DNA of 64,000 bases from the NCBI GenBank assembly GCA_951799405.1, contig OX637342.1, positions 15,361,298 to 15,425,297 on the forward strand, written 5' to 3'. Shown here piece by piece: positions 63,088 to 64,000 of this stretch. The DNA comes from Agapetus fuscipes (lineage: Eukaryota; Arthropoda; Insecta; Trichoptera; Glossosomatidae). A program made the translations under genes and the position numbers. The notes beneath the pieces were generated by a model. That model did no database searches, was not told the DNA's origin, and worked only from the letters and a program-made list of their open reading frames with translations. Numbering within the stretch: position 1 is the stretch's first letter; every line of letters starts with the position of its first letter.

Positions 63088-63349
63088 TGAATTTTCACTG
63101 TGTGAATACACAAACTTTAAAAAGTCTAATTAACGTTTTTGTTTATATTTGTAAACAATTAAAACTTACTGAGAGAGTGCTACATTTTCTCTGTACTGAA
63201 TTCTGTTAATTTATGAAATAAAGATTTTCGTTATGTAGTTTGATACATTTAGAGCCATTAAGAAAAAAAATGTACTTTTTAGTATTAAAAACCTTCATAT
63301 GAGTCAATAATGTAATAACAAAAAAAAAATTTTTTTTGCTTTACGAGTT

Positions 63350-63450
63350 GGTTTATTTTCTCGAGCGCTTTCAGTGTTATCACACCATTATCAAGAGAAC
63401 AATGCGAATGTGTGATAACATAAATCATAATGACAATTGTGTGATAAATG
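63350..63450 (-). repeat. CTTGATAATG-type element
   Basis: The minus strand reads TTCTCTTGATAATGGTGTGA, TAACACTGAAAGCGCTCGAG, 'aaaataaaccaactcgtaaa'. Best-preserved member of this group, with stem GTGTG..CAC. Confidence 0.55.
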
Positions 63451-64000
63451 ATAAAAAAACTTTTCTTTAGTGTTTATTTGATTTCTGAGGCAAATAAAAT
63501 TTGCCGTTCTATTTGTAGTTAAAATTATAATTTAATAGATCTACAATTTTTGTTTGCAAAATAAAAAATCTTTTGAAGTAGTAGAAAAATCTTAGTACCT
63601 CTAGAGGCTTAGGAATTTTCCATAGTCTTTTTTACTTCTTAGCAGTTTATTTATATTATAAGCCATACTGTATTTTTTTGTTAAACTTACCAATAATAAT
63701 TTTTCGATTAACAAAAATAAAATAACATAAAATTCAGTTGATTGGTTTATTTAATACAAACTAATAACTACTCGTAAAACCTTTGTTAATTTTAATACTA
63801 TTGTATCCAAATTTGAAGTCAATAAAACCATATTAAAAACCACAATAAAGTCTATTGAAACAACGATAATTAAACTAATTGATAATTGAAGTATATTTTG
63901 TGGTTCGACAAAATTTAATTATTTCAGAATAAAATCGGAATATTTATCTACTAATTTAAAATATCATGTGTAACTCTACATAATGTACTTAATAAATCTC
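63451..64000. other. No feature seen
   Basis: AT-rich DNA to the end of the window. No TM6-7 exon was recognised. Confidence 0.35.

Overview
The window is AT-rich eukaryotic nuclear DNA, most likely from an arthropod, probably an insect. This rests on spliced exons of a class A GPCR, RTE-type LINE fragments, tRNA- and 5S-derived SINEs, Ty3-like solo LTRs and CCTAA-type repeats. The species cannot be read from the sequence. There are no bacterial-style genes or operons.

Only one host gene can be supported. It is a rhodopsin-like GPCR on the + strand, seen as three exons: 22444-22560 (end of TM3, DRY motif, ICL2), 52172-52311 (TM4 and ECL2) and 53601-53772 (TM5 and start of ICL3). Splice phases match exactly across the two visible introns, about 29.6 kb and 1.3 kb. 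Exons for the N-terminus, TM1-2, TM6-7 and C-terminus were not found, so most of the window is probably intron of this gene. The striking part is directly upstream of the TM5 exon. There, 12 further in-frame 72-bp copies of the TM5 segment stand in tandem (52737-53600), and most copies begin at an AG that looks like a 3' splice site.

The rest is dense, nested repeats. I use working names. SINE-T is a ~250-bp element starting CCTTGACTTATAGG and ending in TTAGAT repeats; its sequence also forms the 3' end of LINE-A. SINE-Q has a tRNA-Gln-like head, and two copies carry a 5S rRNA sequence in front. SINE-G has a tRNA-like head starting GGTCGATAGCTCAGTTGG. LINE-A and LINE-B are two RTE-like families with related C-termini but different tails, TTAGAT and TTACAG. 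Fragments of three other LINE types, two good solo LTRs and several weaker ones, a 249-bp MITE, and two groups of elements with hammerhead-ribozyme-like motifs (as known from Penelope-like elements) are also present.

Layout: 0-22 kb holds minisatellites, SINEs, a solo LTR and LINE scraps. The GPCR TM3 exon lies at 22.4 kb. At 24.8-27.7 kb SINE-T has become a tandem satellite with a four-monomer higher-order repeat. At 28-52 kb are SINE, LINE and LTR insertions, including the longest LINE-A copy at 39.2-40.5 kb. The GPCR TM4 and TM5 exons with the TM5 array lie at 52-54 kb. At 54-64 kb is gene-poor sequence with SINEs, a 41-bp tandem array and two perfect inverted repeats.
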